Shown here one piece after another: positions 25,342-34,584 of a stretch of DNA of 64,000 nt. Position numbers and translations under genes: made by a program. Every line of letters begins with the position of its first letter. The first letter of the stretch is position 1. Source of the stretch: Salinimicrobium sp963709775 (GTDB taxonomy: Bacteria; Bacteroidota; Bacteroidia; Flavobacteriales; Flavobacteriaceae); NCBI GenBank assembly GCA_963709775.1, contig CAVPXS010000018.1, positions 124,001 through 188,000 of the forward strand, given 5' to 3'. The notes beneath the pieces are model-generated. The model did not search any database and was not told the DNA's origin. It saw only the letters and a program-made list of their open reading frames with translations.

Positions 25342-27008
25342 ATGAAATATTATATTCAGGTCTTTCTTTTGACCTTTTATTTTACAGCAGCTGGCGCACA
25401 GGAAACTTCAAATAGATCTTTTGATTCGGAAAAAGATCTTTATGCAACCCCTAAACTTGTAGTTGGGGTAGTAGTGGACCAAATGCGCTATGATTACATT
25501 ACCAGGTTCTGGAATCACTACGGGGATGAAGGCTTTAAAAAACTGGTTTCTGAAGGATTTCAACCTAAGAAACAACCATTTCAATTATGTCCCTACTTAT
25601 ACAGGACCCGGCCACGCTTCTGTCTATACAGGTGCTGCGCCCGGAACTCACGGCATCATAGGTAATAACTGGTATGACAAATTTGAAAAAGAATATGTGT
25701 ACTGCGTAGAAGATGCTTCGGTTGAGCCCGTTGGAACTATGGATGAGGCAGGAAAAATGTCTCCTCACCGCCTAATCACTACCACAGTGGCCGATGAAAA
25801 CCGGCTGCACACTCAAATGAGAGGCAAAACCATTGGAATTGCATTAAAAGATAGAGGAGCAGTGTTACCTGCAGGTCATACTGCCAATGCGGCCTATTGG
25901 TTCCATGGTGAGAACGAAGGCAAATGGATCACCAGTTCATTTTATACCAGACAACTTCCGGAATGGGTAGAAAAGTTTTAACTCCTCCGGAAAAGCAGAT
26001 TCTTATCTTAAACCCTGGACTACGCTTGCAAATATTGACAGCTACATTGAAAGTGGGGTAGATATTAATGATTTCGAAGGTGGTTTTAGCGGCAAGGCAG
26101 ATACCGGATTTCCTTATGACCTTAAAGCTTTAAAAGATCAAAATGGAGGATATGACATTATAAAAGCCACTCCATATGGGAATAGCCTTACCACAGATTT
26201 TGCCATAGCCGCACTTGAAGGAGAGCAACTGGGGAAAGATAATGATACAGATTTTCTCACGGTGAGCTATTCTTCTACAGATTATATCGGTCATAATTTT
26301 GGGGTGAACTCAAAGGAAATTCAGGATGTTTATCTTAGGCTGGATTTGGAGCTCGCACGTCTACTAAAAAACCTGGATGAGAAAGTAGGAAAGGGAAATT
26401 ATACTTTATTCCTGACTTCAGATCATGGCGGAGTGCACGTTCCTGCTTATCTGGAAACAGTGAATATTCCCTCCGGATATTTTGAATTTGACAAGCTGAA
26501 AAAGGACCTCAATAATTTTCTTAAGGGGAAATACCAAAAAGAAAACCTTGTAGAGAATATCTCCAACAATCAGATCTTCTTTAATTATGATGAGGTTCTA
26601 CAAATGGATGTTTCTTCTGAAGAACTTCAGCAAGAAATAGCACATTTTCTCTTACAGTACGATAAAATTAACAGGGTGTTTACCAGAAGCCAGTTACAAT
26701 CGGCTAGTTATTCAGAAAAGATTGCATCGACTGTTGAGAATGGTTTTAATCAAAAGCGAAGTGGAGATGTTGTTATGGTTCTCGAACCTTCGGTGATCTC
26801 CTATTCCCGCACGGGTTCTACTCATGGAAGTGGTAACAATTACGATACTCACGCTCCATTAATATTTTACGGAAAAGGGATAAAATCTGGAAATAGCCTG
26901 GAAAGAACAGAGATTGTTGATATAGCACCAACAATTTCAGCTTTGCTCGGGATCCCATTTCCTAATGGAGCAACGGGGCGGCCCCTGCACATGGTTTTTG
27001 AGAAGTAA
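25342..27008 (+). CDS. PafA-like alkaline phosphatase/phosphodiesterase (two frameshifts)
   Basis: A secreted enzyme of the nucleotide pyrophosphatase/alkaline phosphatase group, similar to PafA of flavobacteria. A signal peptide precedes AQETSN. VGVVVDQMRYDYI is the first metal block and TYTGPGHASVYTG holds the nucleophilic Thr; SDHGG and STHGSGNNYDTHAPL hold later metal ligands. Three open frames join if one T is removed at 25558-25560 and one at 25976-25979, giving 554 residues. All metal motifs are intact, so this is probably a working gene with sequence errors. Its stop directly abuts the convergent glycosyltransferase stop. Confidence 0.88.
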
Positions 27009-27857
27009 TTAAAAGATCTTCGACAACATCTTTTTATACCGGAGCCTTCTAATGAAGGCTCCTTCTTTTTTACCCACCAAAAATGGCATTTTTGAAGCCT
27101 TTGCTCTTCGGAAGCCGTTCAGGTAATCCAGCGCAAGCTTAAGATCTCCTTTTTTCATGGCAAGTTTAACTGAAGCAATCCCGGTGATAAACCAGCCGTA
27201 CCGTAGCTTGTAAAAAGCCTCTCCCTGTTTCCATTTTGCTGCTTTATTATAAGTGAAGCCGGTAGGGCGCAGGTGTTTTACTGCCAGGGAAGGATCTGTT
27301 TTTATTTTCCAGCCATGGTACTGGGCCAGTAACTCATCTACAGTGTCCCATCCCATGGAAGGCTTAAGTCCGCCTATATCTTCAAAACACGCTTTTCGAT
27401 ATGCTTTTAAAGCTCCCCGAATGTGATCTTTATCTGTAAGACTTTCCAGTTTCCAGTTCCCGTTTTTTTCCAAATGACAGAATCCGCCGGCCATTCCCAC
27501 TTTGGGATCCTCCTCAAAATGTTTTTTGATGGTTTCCAGGTAATTTTCCGGGAAAATAAGATCGGCATCAAATTTACAGATGATATCAAAGTCTCCCTCC
27601 AGCTGCCCGAGACCATAATTGAAAGCATTGACCACTTTACTGCCTGGAAGATGTGCTTCGGAAGAAGTAGTGCTCACTAGAGAAATAAAAGGAAATTTTT
27701 CAGCAAAATTCTTTACAACTTCAGCAGTGTTGTCAGAGGATTGATCATCGACCACCACGATCTTATCCGGTTTCAGGGTTTGTTCTGAAAGGGATTTGAG
27801 GGTCTTTCCGATAAATTCCGCTTCATTATGGGCGGGAATGACAATGTAGAATTTCAA
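27009..27857 (-). CDS. Glycosyltransferase family 2
   Basis: A 282-residue GT-A fold sugar transferase: VIPAHNEAEFIGKTLKSL at the N-terminus, VDDQSSDNT for nucleotide binding, and the metal-binding DxD in KFDADLIFP (about residue 95). The acceptor is unknown. It is the last gene of a likely operon with the ketoacyl synthase III and methyltransferase genes, after a gap of about 137 bases. The final 30 codons contain a hairpin that can end the convergent transcript. Confidence 0.9.
   Translation of the reverse strand: MKFYIVIPAHNEAEFIGKTLKSLSEQTLKPDKIVVVDDQSSDNTAEVVKNFAEKFPFISLVSTTSSEAHLPGSKVVNAFNYGLGQLEGDFDIICKFDADLIFPENYLETIKKHFEEDPKVGMAGGFCHLEKNGNWKLESLTDKDHIRGALKAYRKACFEDIGGLKPSMGWDTVDELLAQYHGWKIKTDPSLAVKHLRPTGFTYNKAAKWKQGEAFYKLRYGWFITGIASVKLAMKKGDLKLALDYLNGFRRAKASKMPFLVGKKEGAFIRRLRYKKMLSKIF
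27042..27073 (+). terminator. Terminator of the PafA-like gene, inside the convergent glycosyltransferase gene
   Basis: GGAGCCTTC/GAAGGCTCC with a TAAT loop followed by TTCTTTTTT on the plus strand. It lies 33 bases after the PafA-like stop codon, within the coding end of the opposite gene. Confidence 0.65.
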
Positions 27858-27994
27858 TGCTGCAAAAACTTTCAGCTAAATTACAATTTTTGAACATCTG
27901 TTTCCGCAGGAGAGCGAAAACTGAAAGATTTTAAAATCAGGAATGAACAGGTTTAACTTCAGAAAAGCAGAGGTGTCAAAAAAGGGATTTTTGA

Positions 27995-28519
27995 TTAGCC
28001 TTTTCTTTCGGCATAAACAGCGTAGTATCGCGGAGTAAATTTCCGAAGCAGCGGTCTTACGCCGATCTTATTTACCGGATTGGTCCATTTATGGCGCTTC
28101 TTTATTTCCCAGCCTGCTTTTTCCAGAAGCCAGTCGAACTGCCAGTCCTCAAATTCATGGTAATGCCTGTCCCATTTATCGGTTTTGCTTCGATAGGCGG
28201 GAGAGAACCAAAGCCTTAAAGGCACACTTGCGACAAGTTTTTTAGCGCGGATATCCCTAAGCACATTGAAAGGCGCCACGAGGTGCTCAAAAATCTCAAA
28301 AGCGGTAACAATTTCGGCAGTGGAGGTTCTTACGCTTTCGGTATCCACGTCTAAATCTTCCCCCTGGGTATTGGTGACGTGGTAGCCGTGCTCTTCCATC
28401 ACTTTGGTGAATGGATTTCGTACTCCCAGATCCAGGATATTCGCTGGGGCAGGGGCGACACTCGTTAAAAATTCAGTGGTTTCTTTATATCGCTTATTCG
28501 GAAATGTCTTTTCGTACAT
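27995..28519 (-). CDS. SAM-dependent methyltransferase (class I)
   Basis: About 174 residues. The SAM-binding start is ANILDLGVRNPF, and EIVTAFEIFEHLVAPFNVLRDI is motif II of this type, as in UbiG/type 11 methyltransferases. ATG at 28519 is used (MYEKTFPNKRYKETTEF); it starts one base after the repaired stop of the ketoacyl synthase gene. The C-terminal HYHEFEDWQFDWLLEKAGWE helps to place it among flavobacterial proteins of unknown substrate. Confidence 0.82.
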   Translation of the reverse strand: MYEKTFPNKRYKETTEFLTSVAPAPANILDLGVRNPFTKVMEEHGYHVTNTQGEDLDVDTESVRTSTAEIVTAFEIFEHLVAPFNVLRDIRAKKLVASVPLRLWFSPAYRSKTDKWDRHYHEFEDWQFDWLLEKAGWEIKKRHKWTNPVNKIGVRPLLRKFTPRYYAVYAERKG

Positions 28520-28520
28520 T

Positions 28521-29581
28521 TTAGAACTGGTACACAATGGCATTGATGTTCATTCCCGCACCAACGCTGGCCAGAATAATGACATCTCCTTTTTCTAAAG
28601 ATTGTCCCTGCATTTTTCCCTTTCAGGATAAGGTCGAGGAGTGTGGGCACCGTTGCAACGCTGCTGTTGCCCAGTTTGTCAATACTCATTGGCATGATTC
28701 CCTCGGGTATCTGTCTTCCGTAAAGCTTGTAAAAACGTTTTAGAATGGCTTCATCCATTTTTTCATTGGCCTGGTGGATGAGGATCTTTTTAACGTCGTC
28801 TATATTCTTTCCGCTTTTCTCAAGACAGCTCTTCATAGCATCGGGAACATGACTTAATGCAAATTCATAGATCTTGCGACCATGCATTTTTATGTATCTG
28901 CGTTCGTCTTTTGCTTCGCGATTGTTTGACTTTCCGAAGAAAATGAAATTTGCTTCTTCAAAAGAATAGGTTGCACTTTCGTAAGCTAGAATTCCTCCCT
29001 CTTCTTCACTGGCTTCAATAACCGTAGCTCCTGCACCATCTGAATAGATCATGGAATCCCTATCGTGCTTGTCCACGACACGGGAAAGAGTTTCAGAACC
29101 AATCACGAGACATTTTTTGGCCATCCCGCTTTGAATAAAAGCTTTTGCCTGTATCACAGCCTCTACCCAACCCGGGCATCCAAAAAGGATATCGTAGGCG
29201 ACGCATTTAGGGTTTTTGATACGAAGCTTGTGCTTCACCCTGGTAGCAATACTTGGAACGGTATCGCTCTGCAGGTCATTATGAAGTACATCGCCATAGT
29301 TATGTGCGACGATGAGGTAATCAAGTTCTTCAGGGTTGATCCCCAGAATCCTCAATAGCGCTATTTGCGGCCAGATAAGCAATGTCTGAATTGGTTAGCT
29401 CGTTATGAATATATCGTCTTTCAGCAATACCGGTTATTGCCTTGAATTTTTCAATTATTACGGTATTCGACTGTGGAAAAACGGACCCGTCTTCATATAA
29501 AAACTTATGTTCCTGAAAATCTGAATTCTTTTCAATTCTTCCTGGGATGTAACTTCCTACGCCGGTGATTTTAATGCTCAT
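28521..29581 (-). CDS. 3-oxoacyl-ACP synthase III family protein (two frameshifts)
   Basis: A thiolase-fold ketoacyl synthase III-like enzyme, which condenses an acyl-CoA with malonyl-ACP. The catalytic Cys is in LFGCPGWV, the His in IHQANEKM and the Asn in GNSS, so the triad is complete. The gene is split: one extra C in 29341-29344 breaks DSGINPEEL, and one extra T in 28613-28617 breaks LKGKMQGQSL near the end. Repaired length is 352 residues, ending in VGAGMNINAIVYQF. It lies with a methyltransferase and a glycosyltransferase, not with fatty acid synthesis genes, so it may not be the housekeeping FabH. Confidence 0.86.
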
Positions 29582-29912
29582 TCTGTGTCAGTTATAGTGT
29601 CGACAAGTTTCAAAATTAATAAATGTATGGCCGGTTTCCTTCAATTTTTTACAATAAAAATCACCTTTTATGGTATCTCTAAAAGATCATACAGATTATT
29701 TTCTTCTAGTGAAAAAATGTAAAGGTTTTCTGTTGATTGCTTAATAATTTGTTAAAACAACAGGAGCGTAAAAGAGAAAAGGCTGTCTTAAAACCGTGCT
29801 AAAGGTTAATCTGCACTTATAAAAGATTTAAATTTCTCTGGAAATCAGATGAAAAAGTCTTTTAAACAAATTCAGATGAACGATTATTGATCTTTCAACA
29901 GCCTTCTTTTTG
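29582..29912. other. Intergenic region between gcvP and the ketoacyl synthase gene
   Basis: About 330 AT-rich bases without a convincing open frame. It must hold the promoter of the ketoacyl synthase operon and the 3' end of gcvP transcripts. AAAAGGCTGT near 29778 is nearly the inverse of ACAGCCTTCT near 29898, but the arms are over 100 bases apart and I assign no role. Confidence 0.5.
29611..29644 (-). promoter_or_regulatory. Possible promoter of the ketoacyl synthase III operon
   Basis: On the minus strand TTG and TAATTTTG are 23 bases apart, at the long end of the Bacteroidota range, 30 bases before the start codon. Confidence 0.35.
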
Positions 29913-32765
29913 TTAATCCTCCATATATTCTTCTATGGGAGCACAGGTGCAAATAAGGTTCCTGTCTCCAAAAGCTTCATCCACTCTCCTAATAGAAGGC
30001 CAGAATTTATTTTCGGCCAGGTAATCCATTGGGAAAGCTGCTTTTTGCCTGGTGTATGGGAAATTCCATTCCTCTACCGTTAACATGCCAAGAGTATGCG
30101 GAGAATTCTTAAGCACGTTATTTGGTTCATCTTCTGTAGCCTCATCTATTTCTTTTCTAATTGAAATAAGGGCATCACAGAATCTGTCCAGCTCTTTTTT
30201 GCTTTCACTTTCGGTAGGTTCGATCATAAGGGTTCCTGCAACAGGGAAAGAAACCGTTGGTGCATGGAAGCCATAATCGATAAGCCTTTTTGCAATATCG
30301 GTAACTTCTATTCCTTTTGCTTTAAAAGGGCGACAGTCCACTATCATTTCGTGTGCTGCTCTGCCACGCTCTCCACTGTAAAGGGTTTTATAATGCTCTT
30401 CGATTCGCGCTTTAATATAGTTGGCATTCAAAATAGCAAACTGCGTTGCTCTTTTTAGGCCTTCTGCACCAAGCATCTTTATATAACCATAGGAAATAAG
30501 ACATACAAGGGCAGAACCCCATGGCGCCGCAGAAATCGCGGTAATGGCATCATCTCCTCCGGTCTTAATAACAGGATTCCCCGGAAGGAAAGGCACAAGC
30601 TGCTCAGCCACACAAATAGGACCAACTCCCGGGCCACCACCACCGTGTGGGATAGCAAAAGTTTTGTGCAGGTTGAGGTGACATACATCGGCGCCAATTA
30701 CTCCGGGACTGGTAAGTCCAACCTGGGCATTCATGTTTGCACCGTCCATATAAACCTGCCCGCCGTATTCGTGGATGATGTTGATGATCTCAACAATAGC
30801 CGATTCAAATACACCGTGAGTAGAAGGATAGGTCACCATTAAAGCGGCAAGGTTATCCTTATGTTTCAGAGCTTTTTCTTTAAGATCATCTACATCGATA
30901 TTTCCGGTTTCGGTAGATTTTGTAACAACCACTTTCATTCCCGCCATTACTGCCGAAGCCGGGTTGGTTCCGTGAGCAGATGATGGGATAAGGCAAATAT
31001 TCCTGTGGGATTCATTTCTGGATTCGTGGTATTTACGAATTACCATTAGACCCGCATATTCTCCTTGTGCACCTGAGTTAGGTTGCAGGGACGTGCCGGC
31101 AAATCCGGTGATTTCTGTTAGTTGCTCTTCAAGTTTCTTAAGAACGATCTGGTAGCCCTCTGCCTGTTCAACGGGAACAAACGGGTGCAGGTTACCCCAT
31201 TGCGGGTAACTAATTGGCAACATCTCGGCAGCTGCATTAAGTTTCATAGTGCAGGAACCAAGGGAGATCATGGAGTGATTAAGGGAAAGATCCTTACGCT
31301 CCAGTTTCTTAATATATCGCATCAACTCTGTTTCTGAATGGTAGGAGTTGAAAACTTCATTTTTCAGGAATTCAGTTTTGCGTTCTACTGAAGCCGGAAT
31401 ATGACTTTTTTCTGAAAGCTGGGAAACAGTGATAGTTTCTTTACCTGCAGCTTCAGCAAAGATGGAGACGATGGTGTTAATGTCATCGATATTGGTTGCC
31501 TCATTTAGGGAGATAGCAACAACATCTGAAGCCGGATAATAGAAATTGACTTCATTACTTTCAGCAATAGCTTTTACTTTGGAGGCATCGGCCTTTACCA
31601 GCACAGTGTCGAAAAAGGTAGAATTAAGCTGAGAATAACCTAGCTTTTCAACACTTTCAGCAACTGTTACAGCATAACTATGAACTCTGTTGGCAATGAA
31701 CTTCAAGCCTCTTGGGCCGTGGTAAACCGCATACATTCCTGCCATAACAGCAAGCAGTACCTGCGCAGTACAAATATTTGATGTAGCCCTGTCTCTTTTA
31801 ATGTGTTGTTCACGGGTTTGCAAAGCCATACGTAGGGCGAAGTTGCCATCTGTATCTTTTGTAACCCCAATGATCCTTCCCGGAATGCTTCTTTTGTATT
31901 CTTCTTTGGTTGCGAAATAAGCCGCATGTGGACCTCCGTAACCCAGAGGAATACCAAAACGCTGAGTGGTTCCTACAACTACGTCAACTCCAAACTCACC
32001 GGGAGCACGAAGCTTCACAAGGCTCAAAATATCTGCAGCAACTGCAGTTTTTATATTGTTTTCTTTTGCTTTTGCAACGAAAGGGGCGTAGTCATAAACC
32101 TGTCCCATCTTTCCGGGATACTGAAGAAAGGCTCCAAAAAACTCATTGGAAAAGTCAAATTCTTCGTGATCTCCAATTACCAGTTCAATTCCCAGAGGGA
32201 TCGCACGGGTTTTTAGAACATCAATGGTTTGGGGAAGCACAGCTTCAGAAACAAAGAATTTATTTACTTCATTTTTCTTTTGATCCCGCTCTCTTACCTC
32301 AAATAACAAAGACATGGCTTCGGCTGCCGCAGTACCTTCATCAAGCAAAGAAGCATTAGCCAGTTCTAGTCCGGTAAGATCGGCTACAACAGTCTGGAAA
32401 TTAAGAAGAGCTTCCAGTCTTCCCTGGGCAATCTCTGCCTGGTAGGGAGTGTAGGCAGTGTACCATCCCGGATTTTCAAGAATATTTCGCTGAATGACCG
32501 GGGGCGTTATAGATTGGTGGTACCCCAGACCAATATAAGTCCTGAAAACCTTATTTTTGGCAGCCAGTGAAATGCTGTGGGCGATGTATTCATGCTCACT
32601 CATGGCAGGAGCCAGTTCAAGATCCTTTTTTAGGCGGATATCATCGGGCAGGGTTTCGTAGATTAGCTGGTCTATTGAATCAACTCCAATGGTCTCCAAC
32701 ATATCCTTTAGATCGTGTTCCCGGGGGCCTATATGACGTGTGGCAAAAGAAAAAGTATTCATCAA
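29913..32765 (-). CDS. gcvP: Glycine dehydrogenase (decarboxylating), P protein
   Basis: The pyridoxal-phosphate P protein of the glycine cleavage system, 950 residues, the fused single-chain form. It decarboxylates glycine and passes the aminomethyl group to the lipoyl H protein. Start MMNTFSFATRHIGPREHDLK. The C-terminal half has the PLP site NLHKTFAIPHGGGGPG (Lys around residue 697). The N-terminal half shows YQAEIAQGRLEALLNFQT. No gcvT or gcvH neighbour is in the window. It has no frameshift despite its length. Confidence 0.96.
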   Translation of the reverse strand: MMNTFSFATRHIGPREHDLKDMLETIGVDSIDQLIYETLPDDIRLKKDLELAPAMSEHEYIAHSISLAAKNKVFRTYIGLGYHQSITPPVIQRNILENPGWYTAYTPYQAEIAQGRLEALLNFQTVVADLTGLELANASLLDEGTAAAEAMSLLFEVRERDQKKNEVNKFFVSEAVLPQTIDVLKTRAIPLGIELVIGDHEEFDFSNEFFGAFLQYPGKMGQVYDYAPFVAKAKENNIKTAVAADILSLVKLRAPGEFGVDVVVGTTQRFGIPLGYGGPHAAYFATKEEYKRSIPGRIIGVTKDTDGNFALRMALQTREQHIKRDRATSNICTAQVLLAVMAGMYAVYHGPRGLKFIANRVHSYAVTVAESVEKLGYSQLNSTFFDTVLVKADASKVKAIAESNEVNFYYPASDVVAISLNEATNIDDINTIVSIFAEAAGKETITVSQLSEKSHIPASVERKTEFLKNEVFNSYHSETELMRYIKKLERKDLSLNHSMISLGSCTMKLNAAAEMLPISYPQWGNLHPFVPVEQAEGYQIVLKKLEEQLTEITGFAGTSLQPNSGAQGEYAGLMVIRKYHESRNESHRNICLIPSSAHGTNPASAVMAGMKVVVTKSTETGNIDVDDLKEKALKHKDNLAALMVTYPSTHGVFESAIVEIINIIHEYGGQVYMDGANMNAQVGLTSPGVIGADVCHLNLHKTFAIPHGGGGPGVGPICVAEQLVPFLPGNPVIKTGGDDAITAISAAPWGSALVCLISYGYIKMLGAEGLKRATQFAILNANYIKARIEEHYKTLYSGERGRAAHEMIVDCRPFKAKGIEVTDIAKRLIDYGFHAPTVSFPVAGTLMIEPTESESKKELDRFCDALISIRKEIDEATEDEPNNVLKNSPHTLGMLTVEEWNFPYTRQKAAFPMDYLAENKFWPSIRRVDEAFGDRNLICTCAPIEEYMED

Positions 32766-32878
32766 GTAAAAGTTGTGTTTTGAAGGGCGAAAATACGCAA
32801 TTTCAACCTAAATTTTAATGATTTAGAGCAGCAAGATTTGCAAAGTTTTTCCATTCTTTATTCTACTCTTAAACAAAC

Positions 32879-33691
32879 ATGAAGAAGTTATTCGATTTCT
32901 ATATTAACAGCAGCATTCACGTGGCTTTGGCAGTTGTTTCCCTTTGCCTTGTCACTGTGCTGTATTATGAAGTGGAACTGAATATTTTTCTTCTGTTTTT
33001 CATCTTTTTTGGAGCTGTTACGGGTTATAACTTTGTGAAGTATGCAGGGGTAGCCGGTTTGCATTATCGCAGCCTCGCCTGGGAGCTTAAAAACATCCAG
33101 ATTTTTTCTGTTTTCTGCTTTACAGGATTGGTCTTTACTGTATTTTTTATTGATCCTAAAATTTTGCTTTGGAGTGCCATTTTTGGGGCGCTCACTTTGC
33201 TCTACGCTTTACCTGTTTTTAGTAAAAAACGGAATCTTAGAAGTATATCGGGAATTAAGATCTTCATTATCGCTTTCGTGTGGGCGGGGGTAACAGTTGT
33301 ACTTCCGTTGGTAGGTGTCAAAAATGTCATTTCAGGAGATGTTTTACTGGAATTTCTGCAGCGTTTCCTTTTGGTAGTGGTGTGGATCCTTCCGTTTGAA
33401 ATTCGGGATCTTAAATACGATCTGGAGCAACTGGGGACAATTCCGCAGCGGGTAGGGGTGACGCCAACAAAAATTCTGGGAATAATGACATTGGCAGTGG
33501 TAGTGATGATGGAATTTCTAAAAAGTGCAGCCACCCTGGAAACAAAATCGGTGCTGGGAATAATTGCGGTAGTGACGGCTATTTTTGTTTGGAACACCAA
33601 AGAAAATCAATCCCGCTACTTTGCTTCTTTTTGGGTTGAGGGAATTCCAGTACTGTGGTTAATGCTTCTTTTGTTGTTTAGAAACCTGTGA
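32879..33691 (+). CDS. UbiA-like integral membrane protein of unknown function
   Basis: A 270-residue protein with about eight hydrophobic helices. EIRDLKYDLEQLGTIPQRVG (about residues 175-194) resembles the second Asp-rich block (DxxxD) of UbiA prenyltransferases, while at the first block position there is YNFVKYAG, without the usual NDxxD aspartates. So it may be a UbiA relative that has lost or changed its activity. Its last 33 bases overlap the convergent anti-sigma-like gene. Similar proteins occur in flavobacteria as hypothetical. Confidence 0.75.
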   Translation: MKKLFDFYINSSIHVALAVVSLCLVTVLYYEVELNIFLLFFIFFGAVTGYNFVKYAGVAGLHYRSLAWELKNIQIFSVFCFTGLVFTVFFIDPKILLWSAIFGALTLLYALPVFSKKRNLRSISGIKIFIIAFVWAGVTVVLPLVGVKNVISGDVLLEFLQRFLLVVVWILPFEIRDLKYDLEQLGTIPQRVGVTPTKILGIMTLAVVVMMEFLKSAATLETKSVLGIIAVVTAIFVWNTKENQSRYFASFWVEGIPVLWLMLLLLFRNL

Positions 33692-33937
33692 GTTTTCGTG
33701 TTTGATCTTTTCCTTGAAATTTTCTTTTTCCTGGTGAGAGCAGGATTTTAAATTGGCCTTTTTCAACAAACCCGAAAGTTTCTTGTTGTCCTCATAATAA
33801 TTTTTGCACATCCTGCAAAAGTAGAGGTGGAGCTTAAGTCTAATTTTTTCCCGGAGACTTACCTCCTTGTATTCGGCTTTTGCACAGAGTTCTGCTGCTT
33901 CTGCACAACTTAGTTTCATAAAACTTATTCCCTTCAT
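33659..33937 (-). CDS. Small zinc-finger-like protein, probable anti-sigma factor
   Basis: About 92 residues (start MKGISFMKLSCAEAAELCAK). It contains a His-Leu-x-x-Cys-x-x-Cys pattern in HLYFCRMCKNYYED (about residues 41-54), the zf-HC2-type arrangement found in anti-sigma factors that bind an ECF sigma factor. The C-terminus is Lys/Glu-rich with no membrane helix. It starts one base after the sigma factor stop and is thus coupled to it. A cytoplasmic redox- or metal-sensing anti-sigma role is inferred. Confidence 0.75.
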   Translation of the reverse strand: MKGISFMKLSCAEAAELCAKAEYKEVSLREKIRLKLHLYFCRMCKNYYEDNKKLSGLLKKANLKSCSHQEKENFKEKIKHENSQVSKQQKKH

Positions 33938-33938
33938 A

Positions 33939-34490
33939 TTAAAACCAGTTTTTCTCCAGGCATTTGGCCAGAGCAATTCTGGCTCTGTGAATAATAACCC
34001 AAAAGTTAGACGGACTAATATTAAATTCATTACAAATGGCTTCCGTATCTATGCCATCAATAGTTTTCATTTTAAAGATAGTTGCCTGCTTTTCATTAAG
34101 CTGGTCAAGACATTCAAGAATTGCAAGTCCCAGTTCCCGGTTTTCCATTTGATCTTCGGCGGTCATGTCGGAGAGGTCTGCAACTTTTTCCTCCAGCCAA
34201 TCCCCTTCATTTTCGCTGTTGGGAAAATTCATTTTAACCTCTGCCTGTCCTTTTGAAGAATTGTTGCGGCGGTAGTGATCAATGATTTTCCGTTTGAGAA
34301 TGGAAATAAGCCAGGTTCTTTCCGATGCTTCCCCTTTAAAGTTCTTCAAAGAGTTTAGCCCGGCCAAAAAGGTTTCCGAAATAATATCATTAGCAACTTC
34401 CCGGTCATTTACCCGCACAATGGTATAGTTGAACAGGTAATCGGCATACCGGTCAACCCATTTTTCGGGATTAAGATGGTTCTTTTCCAT
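33939..34490 (-). CDS. ECF-type RNA polymerase sigma factor
   Basis: 183 residues with sigma regions 2 and 4 only. Region 2: YLFNYTIVRVNDREVANDII followed by SETFLAGL and the RTWLISILKRKIIDHYRR block for core binding and -10 recognition. Region 4: LDQLNEKQATIFKMKTIDGI, then AICNEFNISPSNFWVIIHRA with the helix-turn-helix. It is followed at once by a zinc-finger-like gene, a typical sigma/anti-sigma pair. Target genes are unknown. Confidence 0.92.
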   Translation of the reverse strand: MEKNHLNPEKWVDRYADYLFNYTIVRVNDREVANDIISETFLAGLNSLKNFKGEASERTWLISILKRKIIDHYRRNNSSKGQAEVKMNFPNSENEGDWLEEKVADLSDMTAEDQMENRELGLAILECLDQLNEKQATIFKMKTIDGIDTEAICNEFNISPSNFWVIIHRARIALAKCLEKNWF

Positions 34491-34510
34491 TTCCTGAACG
34501 TGGTCTCTCT

Positions 34511-34518
34511 CAAAAATA
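34511..34518 (-). promoter_or_regulatory. -7 promoter box before the ECF sigma factor gene
   Basis: On the minus strand TATTTTTG fits TAnnTTTG, about 20 bases before the start codon. No good -33 box. An ECF gene could also be self-regulated through a different motif that I cannot name. Confidence 0.35.
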
Positions 34519-34545
34519 GCAAAAGATTCGGTTATAATTATCCCA

Positions 34546-34574
34546 AAACCTTCGGCTGTTGCTGCCGAAGGTTT
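34546..34574 (-). terminator. Terminator upstream of the M3 peptidase stop/sigma gene junction
   Basis: AAACCTTCGGC/GCCGAAGGTTT is an 11-bp perfect stem with a seven-base loop, followed on the minus strand by TTTTGG. It lies just beyond the M3 peptidase stop codon. Confidence 0.6.
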
Positions 34575-34584
34575 GCGGTGTTCC

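Noticed and set aside
25342..27008. The PafA-like gene as a decayed pseudogene
   Set aside because: All metal and nucleophile motifs remain and two one-base corrections in T runs restore a full protein; error is simpler.
29770..29910. Glycine riboswitch near gcvP
   Set aside because: gcvP is on the minus strand, so this is its 3' side; no conserved glycine aptamer features are visible on the 5' side either.
31910..32359. A 149-codon open frame opposite gcvP
   Set aside because: It is antisense to a fully conserved part of gcvP and its composition is that of a shadow frame.
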